From Pseudoalteromonas citrea (GTDB lineage Bacteria > Pseudomonadota > Gammaproteobacteria > Enterobacterales > Alteromonadaceae), in NCBI RefSeq assembly GCF_000238375.3, contig NZ_AHBZ03000012.1, positions 620,001 to 684,000 on the forward strand: a stretch of 64,000 nt of DNA, read 5' to 3'. Below the pieces are notes generated by a model that saw nothing but the letters and a program-made list of their open reading frames with translations, was not told the DNA's origin and ran no database searches. The position numbers and the translations under genes are program-made. This document shows, one piece after another, positions 11,249 through 19,724 of this stretch (position 1 is its first letter; each line of letters begins with the position of its first letter).

Positions 11249-12708
11249 GCTCCTTTCCCCTCTAAAATTGTTTTAACCCATTGTCTATCGCAAAATGCGA
11301 TACGCTGCTGACCGATGATCTGGTAATCTTCATGACCTTTACCGGCGATGAGAATAACGCTATTACTCGGTGACTGCTCAATCGCATATTTAATTGCTAA
11401 TGCACGATCTGATTGGCAGTAAGCATACTGAGGTTGACTGAGCCCAGCCTTAACATCTGCAATGATTTTGTCTGGATCTTCGCTACGTGGGTTATCACTG
11501 GTGATAATCACTTTATTGGCATATTTTTCTGCCGCTTGTGCCATTAATGCCCGTTTGCCAACATCCCGATCACCACCACATCCAAAGACACAAACCACAT
11601 TACCGGGAACATGCTGTTGCAAGGCTTTTAACGCTAATTCCAGCGCATCTGGTGTATGGGCATAATCGACAACGCAGGTCGGTTTGTTTACGGTAAACGT
11701 CGCCTCCATTCGCCCAGCAACGGGCTTTAGCGCACTAACCGCTCGTAACAGCGCTTTCAGGTCATAACCTAACGTTAATAAGGTCGCTAATGACGCCGCT
11801 AAATTATATAAATTAAATAAGCCAAATAATGGCAATTCAACGTCTGTATCGCCCCAACTGGTATGAATTTTTGCACGAATGCCATATTGAGAGCACTGCA
11901 CGTCATCAAACCAAACATACTGGCTGAAATTGTGCTTTGCTGGCTTCAAACCATACATAACTAAATGATTGAAGGTGTGTGCATCTAACCACTGCTGTGC
12001 ATATTCATCATCAATATTCAGCACACTCACTCTTGGCTGACACGCCTTGAAAAGCTTAAGTTTCGCATTTGCATACGCTTGCATGGAGCCATGGTAATCT
12101 AGATGGTCACGCGAAAGATTTGTAAAAACAGCTGCTTCAAAGCGATTCTGACCCACTCTATCTTGTTCTAAACCATGTGACGATACTTCCATTGCAACGA
12201 GTTGCGCTGTTTCTCTTAACGTGGCCAAAATACGCTGTAAGTCAATCGAGGATGGGGTGGTATTCGCTAAAGGGGTTAATTGATCGACAGGTCCATAACC
12301 CAAGGTACCAATCACCGCGGATGGGCTATCACATAGTTGCGCTAAATTAGCAATCATCGCTGTGGTGGTTGACTTGCCGTTAGTGCCTGTTACTCCGACC
12401 AATGTCATTTGTTCACTTGGCCGCCCATAAAAGTCGGCCGCAATTTGCGCTATGCGTTTTTTAAGGTCCGTTACTCTAATAACACGGCTATCTTCTGGCA
12501 ACACATCACTTTCTCTGTCGACCAAAACACATTTTGCGCCTTGCTCAAATGCTGCATGCACATATTCCTCACCATTTTGAATATGACCTCGCAGCGCAAT
12601 AAAAGCATCTCCCGGCTGAATTTCTCGACTGTCTATACGTAAATGCTCAACTAACAGAGTCGGGCATGAAACGCCTAATGGGATAAGTATTTGGGCTAGA
12701 TCACGCAT
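11245..12708 (-). CDS. murE: UDP-MurNAc-tripeptide synthetase MurE (meso-DAP type)
   Basis: Adds the third stem residue. The ATP loop GVTGTNGKSTTTAMIANL lies near residue 108, and the motif SDNPRSEDP near 400 is the DNPR signature of meso-diaminopimelate-adding enzymes, as expected in a Gram-negative. The 487 residues are close to the family length of about 495. It overlaps ftsI by eight bases and murF by four. Confidence 0.97.
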   Translation of the reverse strand: MRDLAQILIPLGVSCPTLLVEHLRIDSREIQPGDAFIALRGHIQNGEEYVHAAFEQGAKCVLVDRESDVLPEDSRVIRVTDLKKRIAQIAADFYGRPSEQMTLVGVTGTNGKSTTTAMIANLAQLCDSPSAVIGTLGYGPVDQLTPLANTTPSSIDLQRILATLRETAQLVAMEVSSHGLEQDRVGQNRFEAAVFTNLSRDHLDYHGSMQAYANAKLKLFKACQPRVSVLNIDDEYAQQWLDAHTFNHLVMYGLKPAKHNFSQYVWFDDVQCSQYGIRAKIHTSWGDTDVELPLFGLFNLYNLAASLATLLTLGYDLKALLRAVSALKPVAGRMEATFTVNKPTCVVDYAHTPDALELALKALQQHVPGNVVCVFGCGGDRDVGKRALMAQAAEKYANKVIITSDNPRSEDPDKIIADVKAGLSQPQYAYCQSDRALAIKYAIEQSPSNSVILIAGKGHEDYQIIGQQRIAFCDRQWVKTILEGKGA

Positions 12709-14515
12709 CGTTCTTATCCTCCGATACGCGTGCTACTCGATCTTTATCTGGTGCAACATTGAGAATACGCAATGAGTTTGACATGATTTCTGCAAAAGCG
12801 GGGCCTGATGTTTGGCCCCCATAATAAATATCATCACCAGGCTCATTCACCATAACAACCACAGCAAGTCTAGGATCACTTGCAGGTGCAACACCGGCAA
12901 AATAGCCAACATATTCATCACCATAACCACCAGCAACCGCTTTTTTCGATGTACCTGTTTTTCCAGCCGCGCGGTAACCATCCACTTTTACATTGGTCGC
13001 AGTCCCGCCTTTTTCAAATACCGATTCCATCATCGCAACTACGGCTTTTACATGCTCTTCTTCAAACACACGTTGACCTTCTTGAGGCTTTTCTTGCTTC
13101 AAAATAGTAAGGGGTCGTGAAATGCCGCCAGCACCAAATGTTGCATACAAACGCGCAATCTGCGCTGTACTTACTGAAACAGCATACCCGTAAGAAAGCG
13201 TTGCTATCTCAAAATCTGACCAACGACGATTTGGGTAAAATAGTCCGCTACTTTCTCCTACCATCAACGTGCCCGTGTCCTGTCCAAAACCAACTTTTTG
13301 ATACAGCCCAACCATATATTCTTTGGGCAGCATTTGACTTATTTTTGCAACCCCCATATTGGATGATACTTTTAGAATTTCTCGCAAAGACATTTCGCCA
13401 TGATTACGGGTATCTTTCACTAAGCTACCGCCTAAACGCATCCAGCCAGGGAAAGTATTGACCGTGTCATCTATTTCAATTGCACCATAATCCAGTCCAG
13501 CTAATACTGCTAAAGGTTTAAGTGTTGAGCCGGGTTCGAATAAGTCTGTAATTGCACGGTTTCTGCGTTTATAGGGCGCCGCATCTCGCATGTCATTAGG
13601 ATTAAAGCTCGGGCTATTTACCATCGCCAAGACTTCACCTGTGGTCACGTCCACAACCATCGCAGAACCAGATGTTGCTTTGTAACTGAGTACGGCACTT
13701 TTTAATGCTTTATACGCGATGGCTTGAATTCGTAAATCAATACTGAGTTCAATATTTTCTGGCTCTACTCGCTGCTCTTCAGATAAAACTTGTACTTCTC
13801 GTCCTTGCGCATCTTTACGAATAGTACGGCGGCCCTCTGCGCCAGTTAAAGCATTTTCAAACAGTTTTTCAATGCCTTCAATTCCTACACCATCAATATT
13901 CGTGAAACCTAAAACATGCGCAGAAACTTCACCACTGGGGTAAAATCGTTTTGATTCATCAAGCAAATGAATACCAGGCAGCTTAAGTTGACGAATGTAA
14001 TTTGCAACGGCAGGGGTTACTTGCCGCTTTAAATACACAAAACGACGACTGGTATTCCCTCGTAGACGCGAATCTACTTTGTCATTATCGATTTGTAATA
14101 CATCCGCAAGCTCTCGCCAGCGTAAGTCTTGCGCGTACCATTGTATTTTTCTCTCGTTCAAAGTGACTTCATCTAACGCGAGTGCTTTATGGTCTTCGCC
14201 ATTTTTACGTGCTGCTCGAAGTACTTTTTTAGCGATCGACTTGTCTAATGCCAGAGGATCGGCATACACACTCACAACGGGAACACTTACCGCTAACTCT
14301 TTGCCATTACGGTCAAAAATCATACCGCGCTGTACTGTTAGCGTTTCCACGCGAACGGTCCGTTTGGCATTTTCAGCACGAGCCTTATCAGGCTCAATGA
14401 CCTGTAAATACGCCGCTCTGGCCATTAAGGTAGCAAATACTAATACCAGCACTACACAAACGAGTGCAAACCGCCAAGTAATTAAGTTAACTGGGGTATT
14501 TTTAAGTTTCATCAT
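12701..14515 (-). CDS. ftsI: Septal peptidoglycan transpeptidase FtsI (PBP3)
   Basis: Class B penicillin-binding protein that cross-links septal peptidoglycan with FtsW. The 604 residues have a cytoplasmic N terminus, one membrane anchor near residues 13-33 and a pedestal region. The transpeptidase domain carries all three active-site motifs: STLK with the nucleophile near Ser330, SSN (VSSNMGVAKI) and KTGT (AAGKTGTSKKAV). Slightly longer than the E. coli protein. Two adjacent ATG codons are possible starts; the end overlaps the ftsL stop region at the upstream side. Confidence 0.97.
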   Translation of the reverse strand: MMKLKNTPVNLITWRFALVCVVLVLVFATLMARAAYLQVIEPDKARAENAKRTVRVETLTVQRGMIFDRNGKELAVSVPVVSVYADPLALDKSIAKKVLRAARKNGEDHKALALDEVTLNERKIQWYAQDLRWRELADVLQIDNDKVDSRLRGNTSRRFVYLKRQVTPAVANYIRQLKLPGIHLLDESKRFYPSGEVSAHVLGFTNIDGVGIEGIEKLFENALTGAEGRRTIRKDAQGREVQVLSEEQRVEPENIELSIDLRIQAIAYKALKSAVLSYKATSGSAMVVDVTTGEVLAMVNSPSFNPNDMRDAAPYKRRNRAITDLFEPGSTLKPLAVLAGLDYGAIEIDDTVNTFPGWMRLGGSLVKDTRNHGEMSLREILKVSSNMGVAKISQMLPKEYMVGLYQKVGFGQDTGTLMVGESSGLFYPNRRWSDFEIATLSYGYAVSVSTAQIARLYATFGAGGISRPLTILKQEKPQEGQRVFEEEHVKAVVAMMESVFEKGGTATNVKVDGYRAAGKTGTSKKAVAGGYGDEYVGYFAGVAPASDPRLAVVVMVNEPGDDIYYGGQTSGPAFAEIMSNSLRILNVAPDKDRVARVSEDKNDA

Positions 14516-14835
14516 GGTAATACCACCACTTGCTCATCTTTGCTGGTTGGGCGCTTCATTTTTAGTTGGGTTTTGGCAACTTCTTCGATGCGCGCATGTT
14601 GCGAATAAAACTCTTCCTCAACCAATAAATATCGCCACTGTAGGTCTAGTTCATCGCGTTGTTGCAGTAAGACATCCTGATCTATTAATTGTTGCCGTGC
14701 AAAATGCGTGACTTGTACCACGACTAACGCGGAGACAAAAATCAACAGCAGTAACAGCAGTGTTAGCTTATTAGCAAACAAACCAGCTAACATCTCTGAA
14801 AACAATTTAGGTTGCCTATCTACAACTTTGTTCAT
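14512..14835 (-). CDS. ftsL: Cell division protein FtsL
   Basis: Small bitopic membrane protein of the FtsQLB complex. The 107 residues show a cytoplasmic N terminus, a very hydrophobic segment near residues 24-44 (LTLLLLLLIFVSALVVVQVTH) and a periplasmic coiled coil (QDVLLQQRDELDLQWRYLLVEE) of the expected kind. Sequence conservation in this family is low, so the call rests on size, topology and its place between rsmH and ftsI. It overlaps both neighbours by one to four bases. Confidence 0.93.
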   Translation of the reverse strand: MNKVVDRQPKLFSEMLAGLFANKLTLLLLLLIFVSALVVVQVTHFARQQLIDQDVLLQQRDELDLQWRYLLVEEEFYSQHARIEEVAKTQLKMKRPTSKDEQVVVLP

Positions 14836-15776
14836 TACAACTTTTGCGCCACCCTAAGTACTGAACTGCGTGATCTTGGATTTTCGTTAATCTCTTCAGC
14901 GCTCGGCTTAATCGCTTTACCTATCGCTTTTAAGGTTAAATTCTGTTTTAGCTGCGCGTCAGTTAAAGGTAAACCGCGGGGGAGTGCCTCCCCTTTACTT
15001 TGTTTTTTGATAAATTGTTTAACAATGCGATCTTCCAACGAGTGAAAAGAGATAACAACCAGTCGTCCACCTGGCTTCAAAACATCTAGAGATGCTTGTA
15101 AAGCCGTTTGTATTTCTTCTAACTCGCTATTTATGTAAATTCGAATAGCTTGAAATGTACGGGTTGCTGGGTGCTTATGCTTGTCTTTAACAGGAACCGC
15201 TTCATCAACTAAATCAGCAAGCTGTTTGGTGGTTAGAATAGGCGTTTCGTCACGAGTTTCTAAAATCTTATGTGCGATTCTACGACCAAACTTTTCTTCA
15301 CCATACTTTTTGATAACAAAGGTAATATCTTCAAGTTCAGCTTCGGCTAACCACTGCGCCGCACTGCGCCCTGATGTCGGATCCATTCTCATATCTAGTG
15401 GACCATCTTTCATAAAACTAAAGCCACGGTCAGCATCATCAAGTTGCGGTGATGACACACCTATGTCGAGTAAAATACCATCGACCTTACCCAACAAATC
15501 GGCATCTTGCGCCACAGTATGAATATTTGAAAATCGGGTGTGTGCTATCGCAAAGCGATTATCATTGGCAAACTTTTCTGCTGCCGCAATGGCTTGGGGA
15601 TCTTGATCTATGGCTTGTAAGCGGCCTTGCTCACTTAATCTTGCAAGTATTTGGCCTGAGTGACCACCCCGTCCAAACGTCCCATCAATATAGGTGCCAT
15701 TTGGATCGATATCTAATGCATCAAGTGTTTCTTGCATCAACACTGATACATGTTGAAATTGTGCAGTCATGCTCAC
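14835..15776 (-). CDS. rsmH: 16S rRNA m4C1402 methyltransferase RsmH
   Basis: SAM-dependent N4-methyltransferase acting on C1402 in the decoding centre of 16S rRNA (formerly MraW). The 313 residues contain the SAM loop [18 protein letters not shown] near residue 27, the [16 protein letters not shown] motif and [15 protein letters not shown] near 250. The length is identical to that of the E. coli protein. Second gene of the dcw cluster, 17 bases after mraZ. Confidence 0.97.
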   Translation of the reverse strand: MSMTAQFQHVSVLMQETLDALDIDPNGTYIDGTFGRGGHSGQILARLSEQGRLQAIDQDPQAIAAAEKFANDNRFAIAHTRFSNIHTVAQDADLLGKVDGILLDIGVSSPQLDDADRGFSFMKDGPLDMRMDPTSGRSAAQWLAEAELEDITFVIKKYGEEKFGRRIAHKILETRDETPILTTKQLADLVDEAVPVKDKHKHPATRTFQAIRIYINSELEEIQTALQASLDVLKPGGRLVVISFHSLEDRIVKQFIKKQSKGEALPRGLPLTDAQLKQNLTLKAIGKAIKPSAEEINENPRSRSSVLRVAQKL

Positions 15777-15793
15777 ATTTTGCCTTTCAGTTT

Positions 15794-16252
15794 TTACAGC
15801 GAAAAATTATCAAGTTCAGGACCCGACTCAAACTCACCACTGCGTTCTATATCAGTATCAAGCTGCATCTGTTGATGCCATCGTTGTTCATCCCAAATCT
15901 CAAACTTATTTAGTAGACCTACTAGCATTATTTTTTTGCTCAACCCAGCGTGAGTACGCAGTGCAGGCGCCAGTAAGATCCGACCATTTTTGTCTAATTG
16001 ATATTCAGTGGCGTGGCCCAATAACATACGCTGTAAACGTCTTGCTCTTGGGTTCATATTGGAGAGCTTTTGTAAACGAGCTTCAATTTCATACCATTCA
16101 CTCATCGGATAAAGCCACAAGCAGGGTTCATTAATGGCAATAGTGCAAATAAGTGAACCTTGTTCTTCAGACAGCAGTGGTTGACGGTATTTTGTTGGTA
16201 CCGCAAAACGCCCCTTATCATCCAGACTCAGTGAACTTGCACCTTTAAACAT
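15794..16252 (-). CDS. mraZ: Transcriptional regulator MraZ
   Basis: AbrB/MazE-like DNA-binding protein that represses its own dcw promoter in E. coli. Two repeats of the fold are visible, with [12 protein letters not shown] near residue 12 and [13 protein letters not shown] near 92. The reading frame is open up to 16315, but the ATG at 16252 ([14 protein letters not shown]) is preceded by a GAGG ribosome site and gives the family length of 152 residues. Three direct repeats of the kind bound by MraZ lie 49-73 bases upstream. Confidence 0.96.
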   Translation of the reverse strand: MFKGASSLSLDDKGRFAVPTKYRQPLLSEEQGSLICTIAINEPCLWLYPMSEWYEIEARLQKLSNMNPRARRLQRMLLGHATEYQLDKNGRILLAPALRTHAGLSKKIMLVGLLNKFEIWDEQRWHQQMQLDTDIERSGEFESGPELDNFSL

Positions 16253-16300
16253 CTTCGCCTCTATCCACGAACCTCTATTGCGCTCTAAGATCCAACACGA

Positions 16301-16325
16301 TCCACTAAAAACCACTTTTTACCAC
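16301..16325 (-). promoter_or_regulatory. MraZ operator: three GTGG boxes at 10-bp spacing
   Basis: Read on the minus strand the sequence has GTGGT, GTGGT and GTGGA at exactly ten-base intervals (16321-16325, 16311-16315, 16301-16305), separated by AT-rich five-base spacers. MraZ proteins are known to bind short direct repeats of this kind with five-base spacers in front of their own gene. The boxes lie just downstream of the predicted -10, where a bound octameric ring would block transcription. Direct observation of the repeats; function is inferred. Confidence 0.8.
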
Positions 16326-16333
16326 GATAGTAC

Positions 16334-16363
16334 AGTTTAGGGCTTGACAGCTGTTTTTGTCAA
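16334..16363 (-). promoter_or_regulatory. Putative sigma-70 promoter of the dcw cluster
   Basis: Minus-strand TTGACA at 16358-16363 and TAAACT at 16334-16339, with an 18-base spacer. The -35 is a perfect consensus. Transcription would start near 16327, at the first MraZ box. The -35 also sits in a seven-base inverted repeat (cttgaca at 16343-16349, tgtcaag at 16358-16364). This is the only clear promoter found for the 16-kb cluster, although internal promoters are known in other species. Confidence 0.7.
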
Positions 16364-16364
16364 G

Positions 16365-16641
16365 TGAAAGCCCCCCTGATAAGCCCCTAAAAACCTAGAA
16401 AAAATGGGGCTTTGACGAAAGCCTATGAATTCGGTGGGAAAAAGTGGAGTTGCTGTATATTTATTGAGAGATAACAGAAAAATTACAAAAATCTTCTGCG
16501 TAATAAATAATAAATTATGGTGCTTGCGAGCATTAACACCTTGTCTATTTAATGTATTCTATGATTATTTGGCGGTATTTATTTGCTCACAGGCCTTAGG
16601 TTTTTGTATTATGTTGCACCATAGTCAAGACGCACACAGGT
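16365..16641. other. Intergenic remainder between the dcw promoter and the c-di-GMP gene
   Basis: Between the mraZ start (16252) and the plus-strand gene at 16642 there are about 390 bases. The first part holds the dcw promoter and MraZ boxes. The remaining 16365-16641 is AT-rich, and I see no convincing gene, RNA or clear promoter in it. The next plus-strand gene must be transcribed from somewhere in this stretch. Confidence 0.6.
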
Positions 16642-18378
16642 GTGATTATTACTCATTTATCAATACCGTACCGATTTTACCGGTTATTAATCATGATTTG
16701 TGTGCCAGGGTTGTTAGTTATTCTGGCGCAATTGCTTGAAGAGCACTCAGAAATATTGCAACAAAGTGAATTTAAAGCGCTTCTTCTTGCTGAACAAATT
16801 GCAACGGTACAACAGAGTGATATTACCGAGACCAAAGAGTTACTAACACGTTTAGCAGTTCACCCTGAACTAAAGAAAGTAAATACAGATAAATGCCCTG
16901 CTATTTTAAATTATGCTCAAGCACTGACTCCCAGAATTGCAAATATTGGTATAGCCTCACCAGATGGTCATGTTCTTTGCACTGTTTTAAACCCAGCAAA
17001 GAGCATTGATATAAGCGACCGGCCTTACTTCCAAGAAGCGAATCGCACTAAGCAGTTCAGTGTCGGACAATTTCAACACGATCGTTCAATTAATAAAGCA
17101 ACAGTAAACTTCGCCATACCAGTATTAAATGATAACAAAAAGGTCCTTCATACAATTGTTGTGGCGCAATCCCTTACAAAGTGGAGTTATGCGCTTGCAA
17201 AGCTGCCTTTGCCACCTAGCAGTGAAGTCATGATCAGCGATAAGCAACACAATATCATCGCACAATACCCGTTTAAACCTGAGCAACTCGGACAACCTCT
17301 TAAACTGTCTTGGCCAAGTTCGTCACACAAAGCACAAGTTGCTGAAGATCAGTTCGGCCAAAATAGGATATATTTACAGCTTCCTCTTGAACCAAATAAA
17401 CCCCATACGAGTTTACATATTCACTTCTCGTTGCCGTTTGAACAAGCAATTAGTGCCGCTAACCGTAAAATCGCAACAACACTCTCTTTGTTTATTTTGG
17501 CGATTTTAATAATAATCTGGCAAGCCCGATGGCAACTTAACCGCGTTTTACTCAAGCCACTTAAATCGTTACAAAATGCCATGGCACAATTTACCAATGC
17601 AGAACCCGTAAATTGGGGAAAAGAACACTCAAGTCCTGAGTTTTTAGCTATCACACAGCAATTTGAGCTAATGGCTAATACGAGGCTTAACGCTGAGCAA
17701 GCACTTACACACAAACATGCTGAACTCATCGCACTACTTACCGCTTTACCCGACAGTTATTTGCGCATCAATAAGTCTGGTGAAATACTGATGAGTCATG
17801 GCCCTTTTTTCCAAGGCGCTGAAGCCATTCAAGATATCTTCCCAACACATGTCTTCAAACGTGTTCTTGCGCAGCTCGCACTTTTAGAAGAGCAACCATA
17901 CAGTCAATTGGAATTCTCTCAGCTTGCTAATGACAACACGCAACATGTGTACGAATGTCGAATAAATCATATTTCGGAGCATCAACAAGCAATTCTAATC
18001 ATTCGTGATATTAGTCAGCGTAAGCAACATGAAGAAGCTATTAGCCTTGCCGCTCTGGTGTACAAAAATAGCAGCGAAGGGATGGTCATTACCGATGCTA
18101 ATGGCTTTATTCTTGATACCAATCCCGCTTTTAGTGAAGTGACAGGGTATAAACGTAACGAAGTCATTGGAAAAACAACCAGTATTTTAAGCTCCGGTAA
18201 ACACAATAAGCAATTTTACTCGCAAATGTGGCAGCAACTTTCGGAGCAAGGCCGATGGCAAGGTGAGATCATAAACCGCCGAAAAAATGGTGAGTTATAT
18301 ACCGAATGGCCACCATTAACAGTGTTTACAACGCACACAATGAAGCCTATCGTCGTGTCGCTATATTCACAGACATAA
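16642..18378 (+). CDS. Membrane sensor half of a frameshifted PAS-GGDEF-EAL protein
   Basis: N-terminal part of a cyclic-di-GMP signalling protein. A first membrane helix (residues 13-32) is followed by a periplasmic dCache-like sensor (residues 35-270; SDRPYFQEANRTKQFSVG is typical), a second helix near 278-298, and a HAMP-like linker. Then come one divergent PAS (about 355-460) and a second clear PAS (NSSEGMVITDANGFILDTNPAFSEVTGY). The frame is lost after residue 556 (GELYTEW); the last 22 residues are out-of-frame sequence. The expected continuation lies in the next frame, beginning ATINSVYN. GTG start at 16642; an ATG at 16690 is the alternative. Catalytic domains are in the following reading frame. 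Confidence 0.85.
   Translation: MIITHLSIPYRFYRLLIMICVPGLLVILAQLLEEHSEILQQSEFKALLLAEQIATVQQSDITETKELLTRLAVHPELKKVNTDKCPAILNYAQALTPRIANIGIASPDGHVLCTVLNPAKSIDISDRPYFQEANRTKQFSVGQFQHDRSINKATVNFAIPVLNDNKKVLHTIVVAQSLTKWSYALAKLPLPPSSEVMISDKQHNIIAQYPFKPEQLGQPLKLSWPSSSHKAQVAEDQFGQNRIYLQLPLEPNKPHTSLHIHFSLPFEQAISAANRKIATTLSLFILAILIIIWQARWQLNRVLLKPLKSLQNAMAQFTNAEPVNWGKEHSSPEFLAITQQFELMANTRLNAEQALTHKHAELIALLTALPDSYLRINKSGEILMSHGPFFQGAEAIQDIFPTHVFKRVLAQLALLEEQPYSQLEFSQLANDNTQHVYECRINHISEHQQAILIIRDISQRKQHEEAISLAALVYKNSSEGMVITDANGFILDTNPAFSEVTGYKRNEVIGKTTSILSSGKHNKQFYSQMWQQLSEQGRWQGEIINRRKNGELYTEWPPLTVFTTHTMKPIVVSLYSQT
18304..18311 (+). other. Single-base frameshift joining the sensor and GGDEF-EAL frames
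   Basis: The first frame reads E-W over gaatgg (18304-18309), after which PAS-domain sequence continues only in the frame that re-reads the last G (gcc at 18309-18311). One extra G here would give an uninterrupted protein of about 1014 residues. A TGA at 18291 closes the second frame just upstream, so the downstream part can only start at the ATG at 18306. No slippery heptamer with a pseudoknot was recognised, so a deletion or sequencing error is likelier than programmed shifting. Confidence 0.85.
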
Positions 18379-19685
18379 CTGATCGTAAACGCAAAGATGA
18401 ATTGATTTGGCATCAAGCACACTTTGATCAACTCACAGAGCTTGCCAACCGAATTGAACTGAAGCGACATCTAAAGTGCCAATTAGAAGATGAGTTTACT
18501 AATGTTGGGATCTTATTACTCGACCTTGATCACTTCAAAGACATCAATGATACATTAGGTCATTATTATGGCGATCAGTTACTGACTGAGGTTGCAAGCC
18601 GGTTAGTCTCGTTGCAGTCAGAGTGTAGCTTGATCTCTAGGATCGGTGGTGATGAGTTTGTGTTAGTCACCACTAGCAATAACAGTAAACAGCTCAGTAA
18701 ACTCGCAGATAAAGTGCTATCTTTACTCAAACCTAGTATTTCTCTAGGACAAGAACAGTGCCATATAAGTGCAAGTATTGGTATTGCTCATACTCCAAAT
18801 GATGGTGATACCAGCGAGCTCCTCTTAAAAGCTGCCGATCAAGCGATGTACCAAGCGAAACAACATGGTCGAAATGGCTTTGCGTTTTTCAGTGCTCATA
18901 TGCGTGAACAAGCAGAACATCGTATGGCGCTACTAAAAGACTTACGCGTTGCTTTAACCCAACAGCAGTTTATTCTGTATTATCAGCCAATCGTTGCCAT
19001 GAAAGATCAGTCAATTGTTAAAGCTGAGGCTCTGATCCGGTGGCGTCATCCGGAAAAGGGAATTGTCAGCCCAGCATTGTTTATTCCTTTAGCAGAAGAA
19101 ACGCAGCTCATACACGGTATTGGAGAATTTATATTCTCAACAGCCTGCGATACGCTGCGCACACTGAATCAGTTGGATCATCATCTACAGCTAAGTATTA
19201 ATGTATCACCGGTGCAATTTACAGCGAAACACAGCGCACTCAACGATTGGCATCAACAACTGACGGGTAAAGGCTTAACAACAGAGCAATTTGTGATAGA
19301 AATAACCGAAGGCTTGATGATGAATGCCCTTCCTCGCACCCAACAACGTTTAGCCACTCTGACCAAACAAGGCTTTGCATTAGCACTTGATGACTTTGGT
19401 ACTGGTTACTCCTCTTTAGCCTATCTAAAGCAGATGGATACAGACTTCATTAAAATTGATAAACGTTTTGTAGATGGCATTGCCAACAATGCGGACGATT
19501 TAGCTTTATGTGAAGCCATGATAATGATGGCACATCAGCTAGGGTTAAAAGTCATTGCTGAGGGGATTGAAACAGCGACCCAGCATCAATTACTTCTCCA
19601 AGCAGGCTGTGATTTTGGACAAGGGTTTTATTACGCAAAACCCATGCCCAAAGATGAATTAATTAAATTACTTAATAAATCCTAA
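18306..19685 (+). CDS. GGDEF-EAL half of the frameshifted c-di-GMP protein
   Basis: Holds the tail of a PAS domain (VAIFTDITDRKRKDELIWHQAHFDQLT), a diguanylate cyclase GGDEF domain with intact RIGGDEF at residues 112-118, and an EAL phosphodiesterase domain from about 205. The EAL set looks complete: EALIRW at 241, NVSPVQF, IEITEG, LDDFGTGYSSL, the KIDK lysine, IAEGIET and QGFYYAKPM. No RxxD inhibitory site precedes GGDEF. Both activities are therefore possible on motifs alone. A weak GGTGAG lies 11 bases before the ATG, so independent translation cannot be excluded, but most likely this is the 3' part of a single broken gene. Confidence 0.85.
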   Translation: MATINSVYNAHNEAYRRVAIFTDITDRKRKDELIWHQAHFDQLTELANRIELKRHLKCQLEDEFTNVGILLLDLDHFKDINDTLGHYYGDQLLTEVASRLVSLQSECSLISRIGGDEFVLVTTSNNSKQLSKLADKVLSLLKPSISLGQEQCHISASIGIAHTPNDGDTSELLLKAADQAMYQAKQHGRNGFAFFSAHMREQAEHRMALLKDLRVALTQQQFILYYQPIVAMKDQSIVKAEALIRWRHPEKGIVSPALFIPLAEETQLIHGIGEFIFSTACDTLRTLNQLDHHLQLSINVSPVQFTAKHSALNDWHQQLTGKGLTTEQFVIEITEGLMMNALPRTQQRLATLTKQGFALALDDFGTGYSSLAYLKQMDTDFIKIDKRFVDGIANNADDLALCEAMIMMAHQLGLKVIAEGIETATQHQLLLQAGCDFGQGFYYAKPMPKDELIKLLNKS

Positions 19686-19712
19686 AAAAGTGAGTACATC
19701 TCTAATACTCAC
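19684..19712 (-). terminator. Rho-independent terminator of the alkaline phosphatase gene
   Basis: Minus-strand seven-base stem gtgagta/tactcac (19690-19696 with 19706-19712) followed by six T residues at 19684-19689. Placed directly after the phosphatase stop; it overlaps the stop region of the convergent GGDEF-EAL gene. Confidence 0.65.
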
Positions 19713-19724
19713 CCAAAAGTGCAT

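Noticed and set aside
16344-16372. Plus-strand TTGACA as a divergent promoter for the c-di-GMP gene
   Set aside because: No acceptable -10 at 16-18 bases; the match is explained by the inverted repeat around the mraZ -35.
18290-18320. Programmed -1 frameshifting between the sensor and GGDEF-EAL frames
   Set aside because: The site gaatggccacc has no slippery heptamer and I saw no strong downstream structure; a one-base deletion or read error is simpler.
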